A stretch of 64,000 nucleotides of DNA, from positions 1-64,000 of the forward strand of contig NZ_BPRE01000020.1 of assembly GCF_022179765.1 (NCBI RefSeq). The letters run 5' to 3'. The position numbers and the translations under genes are program-made. Positions within the stretch are counted from its first letter, which is position 1; every line of letters starts with the position of its first letter. Positions 1-6,330 of this stretch are shown piece by piece. The stretch is from Methylorubrum suomiense. Lineage in GTDB: Bacteria; Pseudomonadota; Alphaproteobacteria; Rhizobiales; Beijerinckiaceae. The notes under the pieces were generated by a model. That model saw only the letters and a list, made by a program, of their open reading frames with translations. It made no database searches and was not told the DNA's origin.

Positions 1-113
1 GGCGCTTCGGGCCACAGCTCGGCGGCGGCATCCGCCAGCATCTCGACCAGGCCCTGGTTCAGCTCGGGCGGCAGGGCCTGAAATTGACGGAGCCGGAGCA
101 GGGCTGAGCGCAT
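1..113 (-). CDS. Hypothetical protein, N-terminal part only
   Basis: The reverse strand reads 37 codons from an ATG at 113 and runs off the left edge without a stop. The visible protein begins MRSALLRLRQF, followed by a proline, glutamate and leucine-rich helical stretch. Its ATG shares a base with the TGA of the small gene upstream (TGATG), so the two are probably translationally coupled. No family is recognisable from so short a piece. Confidence 0.5.
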   Translation of the reverse strand, partial: MRSALLRLRQFQALPPELNQGLVEMLADAAAELWPEA

Positions 114-292
114 CAGAGACGGCGCGTCAGACGGCGGTAGCCCTCGGAAGCGCGCTCGACAGGGTCGGCGTTCGGGTCGTGATCGCGCGGGTCGGAGCCG
201 GCGCGGCAGACGCCGGCCGGGCGGCTCACACCGTTCTGGATGACGGTGCCGTCGGGGGTGATGACCCGTTTTCTGGGCAAAGCAGCCTGCAT
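113..292 (-). CDS. Small basic hypothetical protein (59 aa)
   Basis: The start was chosen at 292 because an AGGAGG Shine-Dalgarno sequence lies just upstream; a longer reading to 385 would cross the palindrome at 308-322. The protein begins MQAALPRKRVITPDGTVIQ and is rich in Arg and Asp, with no membrane segment. It is the first gene of a coupled pair with the gene at the window edge. Function unknown. Confidence 0.6.
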   Translation of the reverse strand: MQAALPRKRVITPDGTVIQNGVSRPAGVCRAGSDPRDHDPNADPVERASEGYRRLTRRL

Positions 293-307
293 GGCTTCCT
301 CCTGTTC

Positions 308-322
308 GGTACGTTTCGTACC
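308..322. promoter_or_regulatory. Palindromic operator-like site, family 1
   Basis: Perfect GGTACG-TTT-CGTACC, 15 bp upstream of the start codon of the reverse gene ending at 292, on the far side of its Shine-Dalgarno. Confidence 0.7.
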
Positions 323-376
323 TTGTGGGCTTAATGCATGTTCCGCGGCAGGACCGTCCTTGCCACGGATCGCGAC

Positions 377-391
377 GGTACGCAACGTACC
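377..391. promoter_or_regulatory. Palindromic operator-like site, family 1
   Basis: Perfect GGTACG-CAA-CGTACC, second copy in the same intergenic region, 54 bp from the first (308-322). Paired copies could allow cooperative binding. Confidence 0.7.
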
Positions 392-495
392 GAAACGAAC
401 TTCTTAACGGATTTGACGGGGTGATGGTTCGTCGGCCAAGGTACAAGTTCGCGCCCGTGACTCGGGCGAAAGGAGATCTGCCGACGAAGTAGCTA

Positions 496-536
496 GGAAA
501 AACAAAGGCCTCCGACGCGCCAACGTCGAAGGCCTT
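496..536 (-). terminator. Rho-independent terminator, reverse strand
   Basis: A 13-bp stem (505-517 with 524-536, one mismatch) and a 6-base loop. Read on the reverse strand it is followed by TGTTTTTC. It would stop leftward transcription entering this intergenic region. Confidence 0.65.
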
Positions 537-549
537 GGGACCGACAAGC

Positions 550-590
550 GGTCTAGTGGGCAAGAGCCCGGTTTCAGCTCCCACTAGATC
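550..590. repeat. Inverted repeat able to fold as a long hairpin
   Basis: Arms 550-560 and 580-590 pair over 11 bp (one GU), with an inner GAGC/GCTC stem possible at 564-567/577-580. There is no T-run on either side, so it is not a standard terminator. It lies 91 bp before the HTH gene; an RNA leader structure or a recombination/protein site are both possible. Confidence 0.45.
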
Positions 591-681
591 ATGAAGACCC
601 AGACGGGTCAAGACGAAGCGCCAACTTCGTCAACGGTCCCCGTTTGCCTGTTGCTCGCCGGCCCTGAAGAGGGCCTGGGAC

Positions 682-1449
682 ATGACACGGGATGACGCCC
701 TGCGGGCGCTCGCGGCGGATTTCGCCGCCGGGCACCTGTCGGAAGCTGACTACGTCGCACGCGATGCCGCGCTGCGAGCCGGACCCGCGCGCCAGCGGTT
801 CTGGCCGCCGAGACGACGGCGCCTGGCCAAGCGGGATCGAGAGCATGTGCGGCGACTGGCCTACTCGGGCGTGATGCCGCCGGCACTCGCCGCGCGGTTC
901 ACGCCGTGTCAGCTCGCGGTGCTGCGGATCGTGGGGGACGCGGGCGTCTGCACGGCGTCGGTCGCCGAGATCGCCGGGCGCGCGGGCGTGTCGCCGCGGA
1001 CGGTGCAGACGACGATCCGGCTGGCGCAGGGCGACGGCCTGGTGAGCGTGCGTGCTCGGCCGGTGTCGGCCGGGCGGCATGACACGAACGTGGTGACGGT
1101 CGTGTCGCCGGAGTGGCGTCAGTGGTTACGACGGGCGAGACCGACGCGGCGCCCGCTTCTCCCAGTCCCGGACGCGCGGCTTGCGGGCGAGACGGAGTAC
1201 AGCCGGGCCGAGAGGCATCCGGTCGTTCATGACCGTCAGCCCGCCGGCCGAGTGGCGAACGCCAGCGACCCCGTTGCGGGCCCACTGATCCTCGATGTGC
1301 TCGCGGGCAACCGCGGGGTCGACGCCGGCATAGTCCCAGGCCTCGATCCCGGTCTCTTCGTAGGAGGAAATCTGACGCGGCTGCGCGGACATGGTGCGGC
1401 TCCGGGGGTGGGTGCAAACGGCGCCGCCCCTTCGGATACAAGATCTTAA
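682..1449 (+). CDS. Helix-turn-helix DNA-binding protein
   Basis: Residues about 65-155 form a winged-HTH-like domain. A helical lead (ALAARFTPCQLAVLRIV) is followed by the recognition motif AGVSPRTVQTTIRLAQGDGL and a closing TNVVTVVSPEW. This pattern resembles small regulators and replication-associated HTH proteins common in Methylobacterium chromosomes and plasmids (family recall, not a search). Such proteins usually stop soon after the EWxxWL motif. Here about 100 extra residues continue, antisense to the reverse gene at 1126-1392, so the tail may be non-functional read-through. It is the only forward gene in the first 5.5 kb. Its target is unknown; it could bind one of the palindrome families or a replication origin. 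Confidence 0.65.
   Translation: MTRDDALRALAADFAAGHLSEADYVARDAALRAGPARQRFWPPRRRRLAKRDREHVRRLAYSGVMPPALAARFTPCQLAVLRIVGDAGVCTASVAEIAGRAGVSPRTVQTTIRLAQGDGLVSVRARPVSAGRHDTNVVTVVSPEWRQWLRRARPTRRPLLPVPDARLAGETEYSRAERHPVVHDRQPAGRVANASDPVAGPLILDVLAGNRGVDAGIVPGLDPGLFVGGNLTRLRGHGAAPGVGANGAAPSDTRS
1126..1392 (-). CDS. Hypothetical protein (88 aa)
   Basis: Starts MSAQPRQISSYEETG at 1392 behind a GGAG Shine-Dalgarno. The C-terminus is basic (RLARKPRVRDWEKRAPRRS). It overlaps the 3' third of the forward HTH gene tail-to-tail, so one of the two frames may be partly spurious. The composition of this frame (EAWDYAGVDPAVAREHIED) looks like real protein. No family recognised. Confidence 0.55.
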   Translation of the reverse strand: MSAQPRQISSYEETGIEAWDYAGVDPAVAREHIEDQWARNGVAGVRHSAGGLTVMNDRMPLGPAVLRLARKPRVRDWEKRAPRRSRPS

Positions 1450-1474
1450 CAAGGGGCGGCTGTGAAGTGCGGGG

Positions 1475-1738
1475 TCAGGTGTGAGCCCAGGCGTCGTAGA
1501 CGCCGAAGCTGTCGGTGAACTCGAACTCCTTGATCTGATCGGCAGCCGGGGGCTCGCCTTCGTCTTGGACGTAGCGGGTGATCGCTTCCTCGCGAGGCAC
1601 GTTGAGGTAGGCGCGCATCACACCGGCCCAGCCGATGACGACGAGCCGGTTCATAGGCTTCCCGGCCTGCCGGCGGCGCTCGGCCGTCGCGGCCTCCTCG
1701 GGCTCGATGGAGCTGTCGTAGTGAGCTGGGTCGATCAT
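1475..1738 (-). CDS. Hypothetical protein (87 aa) started inside a palindrome
   Basis: The ATG is the last ATG of a CATATCCGATATG palindrome, and an AGGAG Shine-Dalgarno lies just 5' of it, so the palindrome sits between the ribosome site and the start codon. The central stretch MNRLVVIGWAGVMRAYLNV is mildly hydrophobic, and the C-terminal part is acidic. No family recognised. It belongs to the leftward run of small accessory genes. Confidence 0.6.
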   Translation of the reverse strand: MIDPAHYDSSIEPEEAATAERRRQAGKPMNRLVVIGWAGVMRAYLNVPREEAITRYVQDEGEPPAADQIKEFEFTDSFGVYDAWAHT

Positions 1739-1749
1739 ATCGGATATGC
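1735..1749. promoter_or_regulatory. Palindromic site at start codon, family 2
   Basis: TCATAT-CGG-ATATGC: the 13-bp core CATATNNNATATG is perfect. It contains the start codon of the 87-aa reverse gene. Confidence 0.7.
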
Positions 1750-1755
1750 TCCTGA

Positions 1756-1935
1756 TCAGGCGGTGAACCCGAACTCGGCCCGCAGCTCGGCGGCGAGTTC
1801 GGGAGGAAGGTGCGGGAGGTAGCCGGCGGCGACCTCAGTCGCGCGGTCGAGGCCAGGGCGCTTCCCGGCCTTCAGGATCTGCCAGTAGGTGAGGTAGCGA
1901 CGGGCCTGCGCCTCGTTCGGGTAGAGCGGGGGCAT
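1756..1935 (-). CDS. Small hypothetical protein (59 aa)
   Basis: A 60-codon frame from ATG 1935 to TGA 1756, too short for most gene finders. It encodes MPPLYPNEAQARRYLTYWQ, then a helical middle (LKAGKRPGLDRATEVAAGYL) and an amphipathic end (PELAAELRAEFGF). The TGA of the upstream 163-aa gene abuts the ATG (overlap at 1935), supporting an operon. Function unknown. Confidence 0.6.
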   Translation of the reverse strand: MPPLYPNEAQARRYLTYWQILKAGKRPGLDRATEVAAGYLPHLPPELAAELRAEFGFTA

Positions 1936-2426
1936 CAGGCGTGCGGCGCCTCCACCCCATCGACGTGCCCCAGCAGGAAGCTGCGCGTGTCGACGCTGCG
2001 GATGCCGGCCGGGGTGATGATGTGAGCGAAGCCGCCGAACTCGCCGGGGCGAGAGCGGTCGCTATCGAAGCAGCCCTCGACTTCAAGACGCGGCAGCTGG
2101 TCGGGGTGCGCCTTCACGAGCGCAGCCAGCACGTCCACGAAGTCGATGTCCGCATCTTCGAAATCGAACTCGTCGTCCTCTCTGAGATTGAGCGCCGCGA
2201 TCTTCTGCGCGAGCGGGTTGTCGGGCTCAGCCTCGATCAGGGCGATCAGGTCGTCGTCGTGGAACTGGCTCGTGTCGATGTTCTCGTCGCAATAGAAGTA
2301 CATCGTCTTCTCGGCCACGTTCTGACTGTGGTCGAGCATTGACATCAGGATCGTGCCGTTGAGCCCGCAAAGTAGATCGCACGGGATCGCGGGGGAGACG
2401 GTGAGCTTGGTGTAGTTGTTAGCCAT
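1935..2426 (-). CDS. Acidic hypothetical protein (163 aa)
   Basis: The start MANNYTKLTVSPAIPCDL uses the ATG at the end of a CCATAT-N3-ATATGG palindrome, with a GAGGA Shine-Dalgarno 5' of it. The middle is strongly acidic (REDDEFDFEDADIDF). Acidic early phage proteins sometimes mimic DNA or inhibit host enzymes, but nothing here proves that. It is coupled to the 59-aa gene downstream. Confidence 0.6.
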   Translation of the reverse strand: MANNYTKLTVSPAIPCDLLCGLNGTILMSMLDHSQNVAEKTMYFYCDENIDTSQFHDDDLIALIEAEPDNPLAQKIAALNLREDDEFDFEDADIDFVDVLAALVKAHPDQLPRLEVEGCFDSDRSRPGEFGGFAHIITPAGIRSVDTRSFLLGHVDGVEAPHA

Positions 2427-2437
2427 ATCTAATATGG
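2423..2437. promoter_or_regulatory. Palindromic site at start codon, family 2
   Basis: Perfect CCATAT-CTA-ATATGG containing the ATG (2426) of the 163-aa acidic protein gene. A degenerate family 1 copy (GGTACG-AAA-CGGACT) follows at 2445-2459. Confidence 0.7.
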
Positions 2438-2476
2438 TCCTCTTGGTACGAAACGGACTATTGGCTTCAGGCACGA

Positions 2477-2644
2477 CTAGAGATCGGCGAGGTCGATCAC
2501 CCACTCGTTGCCGCAGCACTCTGCTTGCGCGTCCTCGCGCGTGGCGAAGCGACGGGCGTTAAGGACGTTGCTGGTGTAGCTCGATGCTCTACCGGGATAG
2601 GCGACGTATCGCCCGTTGCTGTTCTTGATGATAAAACCACACAC
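2477..2644 (-). CDS. Small hypothetical protein (55 aa)
   Basis: The proposed GTG start at 2644 has AAGGA about 9 bases upstream; an ATG at 2665 has no ribosome site. It encodes a compact domain MCGFIIKNSNGRYVAYPGRA, then LNARRFATREDAQAECC, a pattern common in small phage proteins of unknown role. It overlaps the 3' end of the next upstream gene by about 150 bases in another frame. Confidence 0.55.
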   Translation of the reverse strand: MCGFIIKNSNGRYVAYPGRASSYTSNVLNARRFATREDAQAECCGNEWVIDLADL

Positions 2645-2859
2645 AGCTGAAGATCCTTCTCGCATTGCTCGACAAGCTTCCGCTGCGCGGGCGTCAGCTC
2701 CGTGAGGCGGTCGAATTGGACCAGACGCGCGGCCTCGTCGGCGGCGCGGCCGGTCTCGGTGAGGATGGCGGCGATACGGGCACTGGGTGCCTGCTCGACC
2801 GCCTCCTGGTTCGCGTGGGCGAGGCGGGTCAGGGCGGCCACAAGCCGCCAGTCATGCAT
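2497..2859 (-). CDS. Hypothetical protein (120 aa), C-terminus doubtful
   Basis: Starts MHDWRLVAALTRLAHANQ right at the end of the 150-aa gene (overlapping stop), with a helical, Ala/Glu/Leu-rich body to about residue 75. The last 45 residues are Ser/Thr/Arg-rich and coincide with the better-looking 55-aa gene in another frame, so the true protein may depend on only its first half. No family recognised. Confidence 0.45.
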   Translation of the reverse strand: MHDWRLVAALTRLAHANQEAVEQAPSARIAAILTETGRAADEAARLVQFDRLTELTPAQRKLVEQCEKDLQLCVVLSSRTATGDTSPIPVEHRATPATSLTPVASPRARTRKQSAAATSG

Positions 2860-3304
2860 CGGGGTCCACGCCGAGGGCGCGCAGCTCGCGCTCCAGCACC
2901 TCGACCCGATCCTTGACGTGCTTCGACACGACCTCGAACACATCGACGGTCTCGACCGCCGTGTTGCGCGTGTCCTGGCTGTCGAACTGGAAGATCCGGC
3001 CCAAGGGGCTTTTGGCCTCGCGACGGGCGTAGAAGATGACCTCGACGCTGGGGCCAGAGGCGTCGAGCCCATTGAAACGCTCGACGTCGGCGCGGGCGGC
3101 GCGCAGCTCGCGAGCGAGCTTGGCGGCCTGCTCCAGGTCCGCGACCCGAAGCGGGCCCGGCAGCGGGTCGCCGCCGTCGAGCACGAGGGCGTCCGTGTCA
3201 TTCATGAGAGCTTCGAGCGCGCTCGCGCCAACTTCGTCTCCGTCCTTGCGGAGCGTACTGACGGCGCGGTTGAGTGCGCCGAAGCTGATGGTAGCTATCC
3301 TCAT
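2852..3304 (-). CDS. Hypothetical helical protein (150 aa)
   Basis: Starts MRIATISFGALNRAVS behind GGAG. The codons of the first residues contain GGATAGCTAC, half of the hairpin motif seen in the leaders at 4301-4325 and 4941-4967. The middle is helical (LEQAAKLARELRAARADVERF), then EVIFYARREAKSPLGRIFQF, and a coiled C-terminus (KHVKDRVEVLERELRAL). Function unknown. It is followed by the overlapping 120-aa gene. Confidence 0.6.
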   Translation of the reverse strand: MRIATISFGALNRAVSTLRKDGDEVGASALEALMNDTDALVLDGGDPLPGPLRVADLEQAAKLARELRAARADVERFNGLDASGPSVEVIFYARREAKSPLGRIFQFDSQDTRNTAVETVDVFEVVSKHVKDRVEVLERELRALGVDPDA

Positions 3305-3308
3305 GATT

Positions 3309-3566
3309 TCACGCTCCAGACTGGGGGATGCTGCGCAGGCCCCGGAACGACGGACGCCCTTTTCCACCGACCGAGCGCCACGCGGCGCGGAAGGCCGGGC
3401 CGTCGAGATTGATCTCGTTCCGGTCGGTCTGAGCGGTCTGGCGGGTGAGGTTGATCCAGACGTCGAGCTTGCGTTCGTTGGTGCGCGCCCACTCGTGGTG
3501 GGCGAGCAGCTCGCGCCGAAGCGCGGTCAGGAAGTCGGCAAGGGTGCCGGTGAAGGTCTGGGTCAC
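3309..3566 (-). CDS. Hypothetical protein (85 aa), GTG start
   Basis: The GTG at 3566 is preceded by GGGAG and overlaps the stop of the upstream 62-aa gene by four bases (GTGA). It encodes MTQTFTGTLADFLTALRREL, then HHEWARTNERKLDVWINLTR. The first residues MTQT match those of the 187-aa protein starting at 4912, which also uses GTG. No family recognised. Confidence 0.6.
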   Translation of the reverse strand: MTQTFTGTLADFLTALRRELLAHHEWARTNERKLDVWINLTRQTAQTDRNEINLDGPAFRAAWRSVGGKGRPSFRGLRSIPQSGA

Positions 3567-3751
3567 AGTGCGAACTCCCTCACGAGGGCCTGGTGCCGGT
3601 GGTGCGCGGCGAGAGCGTCGCGCAGGACGGTGTGGCGGGTGTCCCGGTACTCCCGGCGGCGAGCGCCGGGAGCGAGCTTGGTCAGGACATGGCGGACGCA
3701 CTCGCGGTCGGTGGCGGCGACGTGCAGGTCGCGGACGGCGTAGGCGCCCAT
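3563..3751 (-). CDS. Small basic hypothetical protein (62 aa)
   Basis: Starts MGAYAVRDLHVAATDRECV at 3751, three bases after the stop of the 172-aa gene, and ends in a four-base overlap with the next gene. It is rich in Arg and His (APGARRREYRDTRHTVLRD), so nucleic-acid binding is possible but unproven. Confidence 0.55.
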   Translation of the reverse strand: MGAYAVRDLHVAATDRECVRHVLTKLAPGARRREYRDTRHTVLRDALAAHHRHQALVREFAL

Positions 3752-3753
3752 GC

Positions 3754-4272
3754 TCACGACAGGGCCTCGCGCATCACGCGCTGCCGGATCACCTCCTCCC
3801 ACTCGGGCCGGCCGGTGGTGAGGAAGTTGCGGATCGCGTGGACCGCGTCGCCGGGCCGGGCCGCGTCCATGACGGACATCGAGCAGCAGCCGTTGTTGTT
3901 GTGACCGGGGTAGTAGAGGGGCGAGAGCGGCCCGTAGCCGTGGAGCGACGGATCGCTCTGGTTCACGTAGGCCTGCGCCTCGTCGCGCTCGTCGGCCGTG
4001 ATGCAGATGTGCTCGGCCGAGAGATCGACGCCCTGCATGTGAAGCGAGACGTGACCGCCGATGCAGCAGGAGGTGCCGCAGTCGTAAGCTTTCGCCTGCC
4101 AGCCCATGTTGAAGCTGAGCCCGGTGGTGGCCTCGGCCTCGTTGACGTCGGGGCTTATCAGCTCGTCGTCCGGGGCGTAGGCGCTGGCGCCGATGATCTC
4201 GGCGACGCGGACGAGCGCCCGGTGCTCGGCGGGCTTGATGCCGAGCCGGCGGGCGGACAGGAACTTGGGCAT
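3754..4272 (-). CDS. Paralogue A of a Cys/Gly-motif protein family (172 aa)
   Basis: The start MPKFLSARRLGIKPAEH at 4272 is chosen because GAGGA precedes it. An in-frame ATG at 4329 inside a palindrome would add 19 residues translated through a hairpin. The central motif is CGTSCCIGGHVSL, followed by GVDLSAEHI, and near the end IRNFLTTGRPEW. The neighbouring 187-aa protein shares FNM, CG-x3-CIGGH-x-SL, GVD, an FYP/YYP element and the NFLTTG-x-P-x-W ending, so the two are paralogues that also share a duplicated leader. The Cys/His pattern could bind metal. Function unknown. Confidence 0.65.
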   Translation of the reverse strand: MPKFLSARRLGIKPAEHRALVRVAEIIGASAYAPDDELISPDVNEAEATTGLSFNMGWQAKAYDCGTSCCIGGHVSLHMQGVDLSAEHICITADERDEAQAYVNQSDPSLHGYGPLSPLYYPGHNNNGCCSMSVMDAARPGDAVHAIRNFLTTGRPEWEEVIRQRVMREALS

Positions 4273-4300
4273 GTGGTCCTCGCGGGTTGGTGATAGATCG

Positions 4301-4325
4301 CGGATAGCTATCTCGTAGCTATCCG
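4301..4325 (-). promoter_or_regulatory. Leader hairpin, copy A
   Basis: A perfect 10-bp stem CGGATAGCTA / TAGCTATCCG with a 5-base loop, in the leader of paralogue A, between a family 2 palindrome and the ribosome site. The same element is present upstream of paralogue B. Confidence 0.7.
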
Positions 4326-4340
4326 GCATATCGGATATGG
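4326..4340. promoter_or_regulatory. Palindromic site, family 2
   Basis: GCATAT-CGG-ATATGG, next to the leader hairpin of the 172-aa gene. It holds an in-frame ATG (4329) without a good ribosome site. Confidence 0.7.
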
Positions 4341-4348
4341 CTGGGGGA

Positions 4349-4912
4349 TCAGTCGTCGTAGTTGGCGGCGAGATGCTCCTGGTCCCCGCGCTCTAGCGCG
4401 TTCGCCCAGGCGGGCTCACCCGTGGTCAGGAAGTTCTCGATGGCGTAGGAGGCGGTCAGCGGCGTGATCCGCGACCAGGTGCCCGAGCGGACATCCTCCT
4501 CGGGCGGATAGAACAGCTGCTCCTTGGGCGAGCCGTCGGGGGGCGCGGTCACGTACTCGCCAGCCCGCGTCATCATCTCCGGGGTCATGAGGACGGTCGC
4601 GACTTCGGTCACATCGACGCCCTCAAGCATGAGGCTCATGTGACCGCCGATGCAGAGGACCGCTCCACAGTTGTAGCCCGGCAATTCGAGAGCCTGGGCG
4701 ACCGCGGCCATGTTGAAGCCAAGCCGGATCTCGGCGGTCGGGTTCACCATGTCGGGGGACCGGATGAAGTCCAGGTAGCTCAGCGCCCTCTCCGGCGGGA
4801 CGGTGGGCGGCGCGGCCGGCGTGCGGAAGTGCTCCATCAAGCGAATGAAGGCGGCGCGCTCCTCGTTGGTGATGTTCAGCTCGGCGGCGGGCTTGAAGCG
4901 GGTCTGGGTCAC
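4349..4912 (-). CDS. Paralogue B of a Cys/Gly-motif protein family (187 aa)
   Basis: A GTG start at 4912 with GCGAGGATC upstream. The motif CGAVLCIGGHMSL followed by GVDVTEV and the C-terminal IENFLTTGEPAWANAL match paralogue A in order and spacing. The N-terminal half (NITNEERAAFIRLMEHFR) differs. The leader carries the same hairpin plus palindrome as paralogue A, so the gene was duplicated together with its control region. Function unknown; one can only say that the Cys/His motif is the conserved core. Confidence 0.65.
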   Translation of the reverse strand: MTQTRFKPAAELNITNEERAAFIRLMEHFRTPAAPPTVPPERALSYLDFIRSPDMVNPTAEIRLGFNMAAVAQALELPGYNCGAVLCIGGHMSLMLEGVDVTEVATVLMTPEMMTRAGEYVTAPPDGSPKEQLFYPPEEDVRSGTWSRITPLTASYAIENFLTTGEPAWANALERGDQEHLAANYDD

Positions 4913-4940
4913 GGTTGATCCTCGCGGGTTGGGATAGGTG

Positions 4941-4967
4941 GCGGATAGCTATTCTGTAGCTATCCGC
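4941..4967 (-). promoter_or_regulatory. Leader hairpin, copy B
   Basis: A perfect 11-bp stem GCGGATAGCTA / TAGCTATCCGC with a 5-base loop, upstream of the 187-aa gene. It is homologous in sequence and position to 4301-4325. Confidence 0.7.
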
Positions 4968-4968
4968 G

Positions 4969-4983
4969 ACATATCGGATATGG
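4969..4983. promoter_or_regulatory. Palindromic site, family 2
   Basis: ACATAT-CGG-ATATGG, one base from the copy B leader hairpin, repeating the arrangement of 4326-4340. Confidence 0.7.
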
Positions 4984-4999
4984 GTCGTGGTGGTGGAAC

Positions 5000-5014
5000 G
5001 GTACGGATCGTACC
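5000..5014. promoter_or_regulatory. Palindromic operator-like site, family 1
   Basis: Perfect GGTACG-GAT-CGTACC, one base downstream of the stop of the 40-aa gene and upstream of paralogue B's leader. Confidence 0.7.
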
Positions 5015-5015
5015 G

Positions 5016-5138
5016 TCACGCAGCGACACGCAAACATGGAAGGCGGTTCCGCTCCGCGGCAGCCTGCGCTTGCCGGCGGGCCTCGCGCTCGGCCTGGTGC
5101 AGGGCCAGGAGCCGGTCTGCTTGTTGCTGGCTGGTCAT
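5016..5138 (-). CDS. Very small helical protein (40 aa)
   Basis: A 41-codon frame starting MTSQQQADRLLALHQAEREA at 5138, with an excellent AAGGAG ribosome site 7 bases upstream. It is a single amphipathic helix rich in Gln, Ala and Arg with a short basic tail. It is bracketed by two family 1 palindromes (5000-5014 and 5163-5177), which suggests a separately controlled single-gene unit. Function unknown; small helical proteins like this often bind another phage or host protein. Confidence 0.6.
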   Translation of the reverse strand: MTSQQQADRLLALHQAEREARRQAQAAAERNRLPCLRVAA

Positions 5139-5517
5139 GTTGTTCTCCTTGGTGCTGGCTACAGTACGTTTCGTACTGTTGCAAGAGGCAAAGTGCAGCC
5201 CGTGTTGAGGCCATGAACTTATTCGTGCGTGGTGAGATGCAGGAATGTCATCTGCCACAACGAGTTGCGTAGAAGATGTTGTTGACAGGGTTCGCATTCG
5301 CGGAGATGAGTCGCGATGACGTTTGCAGCCCTGCAAACGCTTCGCCGTATTAGTACGCAACGGTACGAAGCGGACAGGCACAACCGGCAACGGGAGGGGT
5401 CCAAGATGTTGTGCGCTGCACGGCAGGTATCGGGGGAGTACCCGCGTTCGCCACGTCGCTCCGTCGAGGCACGAATAGAGGTGATATATTTGCTGCAAGT
5501 ATGTGGATAGGGGAAAT
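5139..5517. other. Intergenic region before the Crp/Fnr-type gene, 379 bp
   Basis: Divergent control region between the 40-aa reverse gene and the forward regulator. It holds a symmetric palindrome at 5163-5177 and degenerate family 1 copies around 5352-5376. A TTGACA (5282-5287) lacks a good -10 at the right distance. An AT-rich TATATT lies at about 5485. It is richer in A+T than the surrounding coding sequence. No gene seen. Confidence 0.45.
5163..5177. promoter_or_regulatory. Palindromic operator-like site, family 1
   Basis: AGTACG-TTT-CGTACT; with flanks it is a perfect 19-bp dyad ACAGTACGTTTCGTACTGT. It lies 24 bp upstream of the 40-aa gene and on the 5' side of the Crp/Fnr-type gene. 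Confidence 0.7.
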
Positions 5518-6330
5518 ATGATGAAGACGCCGTCAGGTCCGGCTAAGGCTAGCGCGGATATACTTAAAAAAGATTTATCGTCAAATTTGATATTGTCTGC
5601 TCTTACACACCTAGACCCGGAGTGGTCTGATATTACCGAGCGCGTAAAGCTCCCGATTGGGGAGACGGTCGTATTCAGAGGTAGCAGGCCTCGGAACATA
5701 TACTTCCCGCTCGATGCGTGCGTGTCGATGCTGGTCGAGGCGCCGGGCGACAAGGTGAAGGTCGGCATGGACGCGCCCGCGGCCGAGGCCAAGACCGTCG
5801 AGATGCAGGTGGCGATGCTGGGATCCGACGATTGCGTCGGCGTGCAGGCCCTGCTTGGTCTCGGGATGGCGAACTACCGCTCGCACGTCGAGGTCGGAGG
5901 CTGGGCGTTCTCGTGCGCCGCGCAGGCCGCGCGCCGGCTTCTGGGCGAGAACGAGAAGGCGCGCGAAGTCATGCTGCGCTACGTCGACCTGCAACTGGCC
6001 GAGACCTGGCAGCTGACAGCGAGCGCCATGGGGAACTCGAACGACGCGCGGATCGCGATCTGGCTGCTCCAGGTGGCTAGCGTCATCGGCGACACGGCCA
6101 TTCCCGTCACGCACCAGGGCATCTCGAACCGCATGAACATCCGCCGGCCGTCGGTGACGGAGGGGCTGCAGCGGATGGTGGATCAGGGCTGGATCCGGCA
6201 GGCGGGTCGCGGTCGTCTCGACATCATCAACGTCGAGGCGCTCATGCAGATGGCCTACCACCACGCTCCCGGCCAATTCGATCATCGGAAGGCGTTCCGC
6301 TCGTACCTGGAAGAGCTGCGGCAGAGTTAG
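5518..6330 (+). CDS. Crp/Fnr-type transcription regulator (270 aa)
   Basis: The N-terminal part has a cyclic-nucleotide-binding-like beta-roll: LPIGETVVFRGSRPRNIYFP, then CVSMLVEA, then a helical dimer region (LRYVDLQLAETWQL). The C-terminal winged HTH reads VTHQGISNRMNIRRPSVTEG, then LQRMVDQGWIRQ, with RGRLDIINVEAL as the wing. Glu/Arg residues for cAMP contact are not obvious, so the ligand may be something else or none. The start at 5518 has GATAGGGG upstream. The first 180 bases are clearly AT-rich, unlike the GC-rich remainder, as if the 5' end was acquired separately. Its position beside several palindromes makes it a candidate lysogeny or global regulator. Confidence 0.8.
   Translation: MMKTPSGPAKASADILKKDLSSNLILSALTHLDPEWSDITERVKLPIGETVVFRGSRPRNIYFPLDACVSMLVEAPGDKVKVGMDAPAAEAKTVEMQVAMLGSDDCVGVQALLGLGMANYRSHVEVGGWAFSCAAQAARRLLGENEKAREVMLRYVDLQLAETWQLTASAMGNSNDARIAIWLLQVASVIGDTAIPVTHQGISNRMNIRRPSVTEGLQRMVDQGWIRQAGRGRLDIINVEALMQMAYHHAPGQFDHRKAFRSYLEELRQS

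Larger units (their letters stand above)
293..681. other. Intergenic regulatory region, 389 bp
   Basis: No convincing gene. It contains two copies of the GGTACGNNNCGTACC palindrome (308-322, 377-391), a reverse-strand terminator (496-536) and a long imperfect hairpin (550-590). A 6-bp hairpin around 451-467 (CGCCCG/CGGGCG) is followed by AAAGGAG, which resembles a ribosome-binding site but leads into no open frame. It separates the reverse-strand pair at the left edge from the forward HTH gene. Confidence 0.5.
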
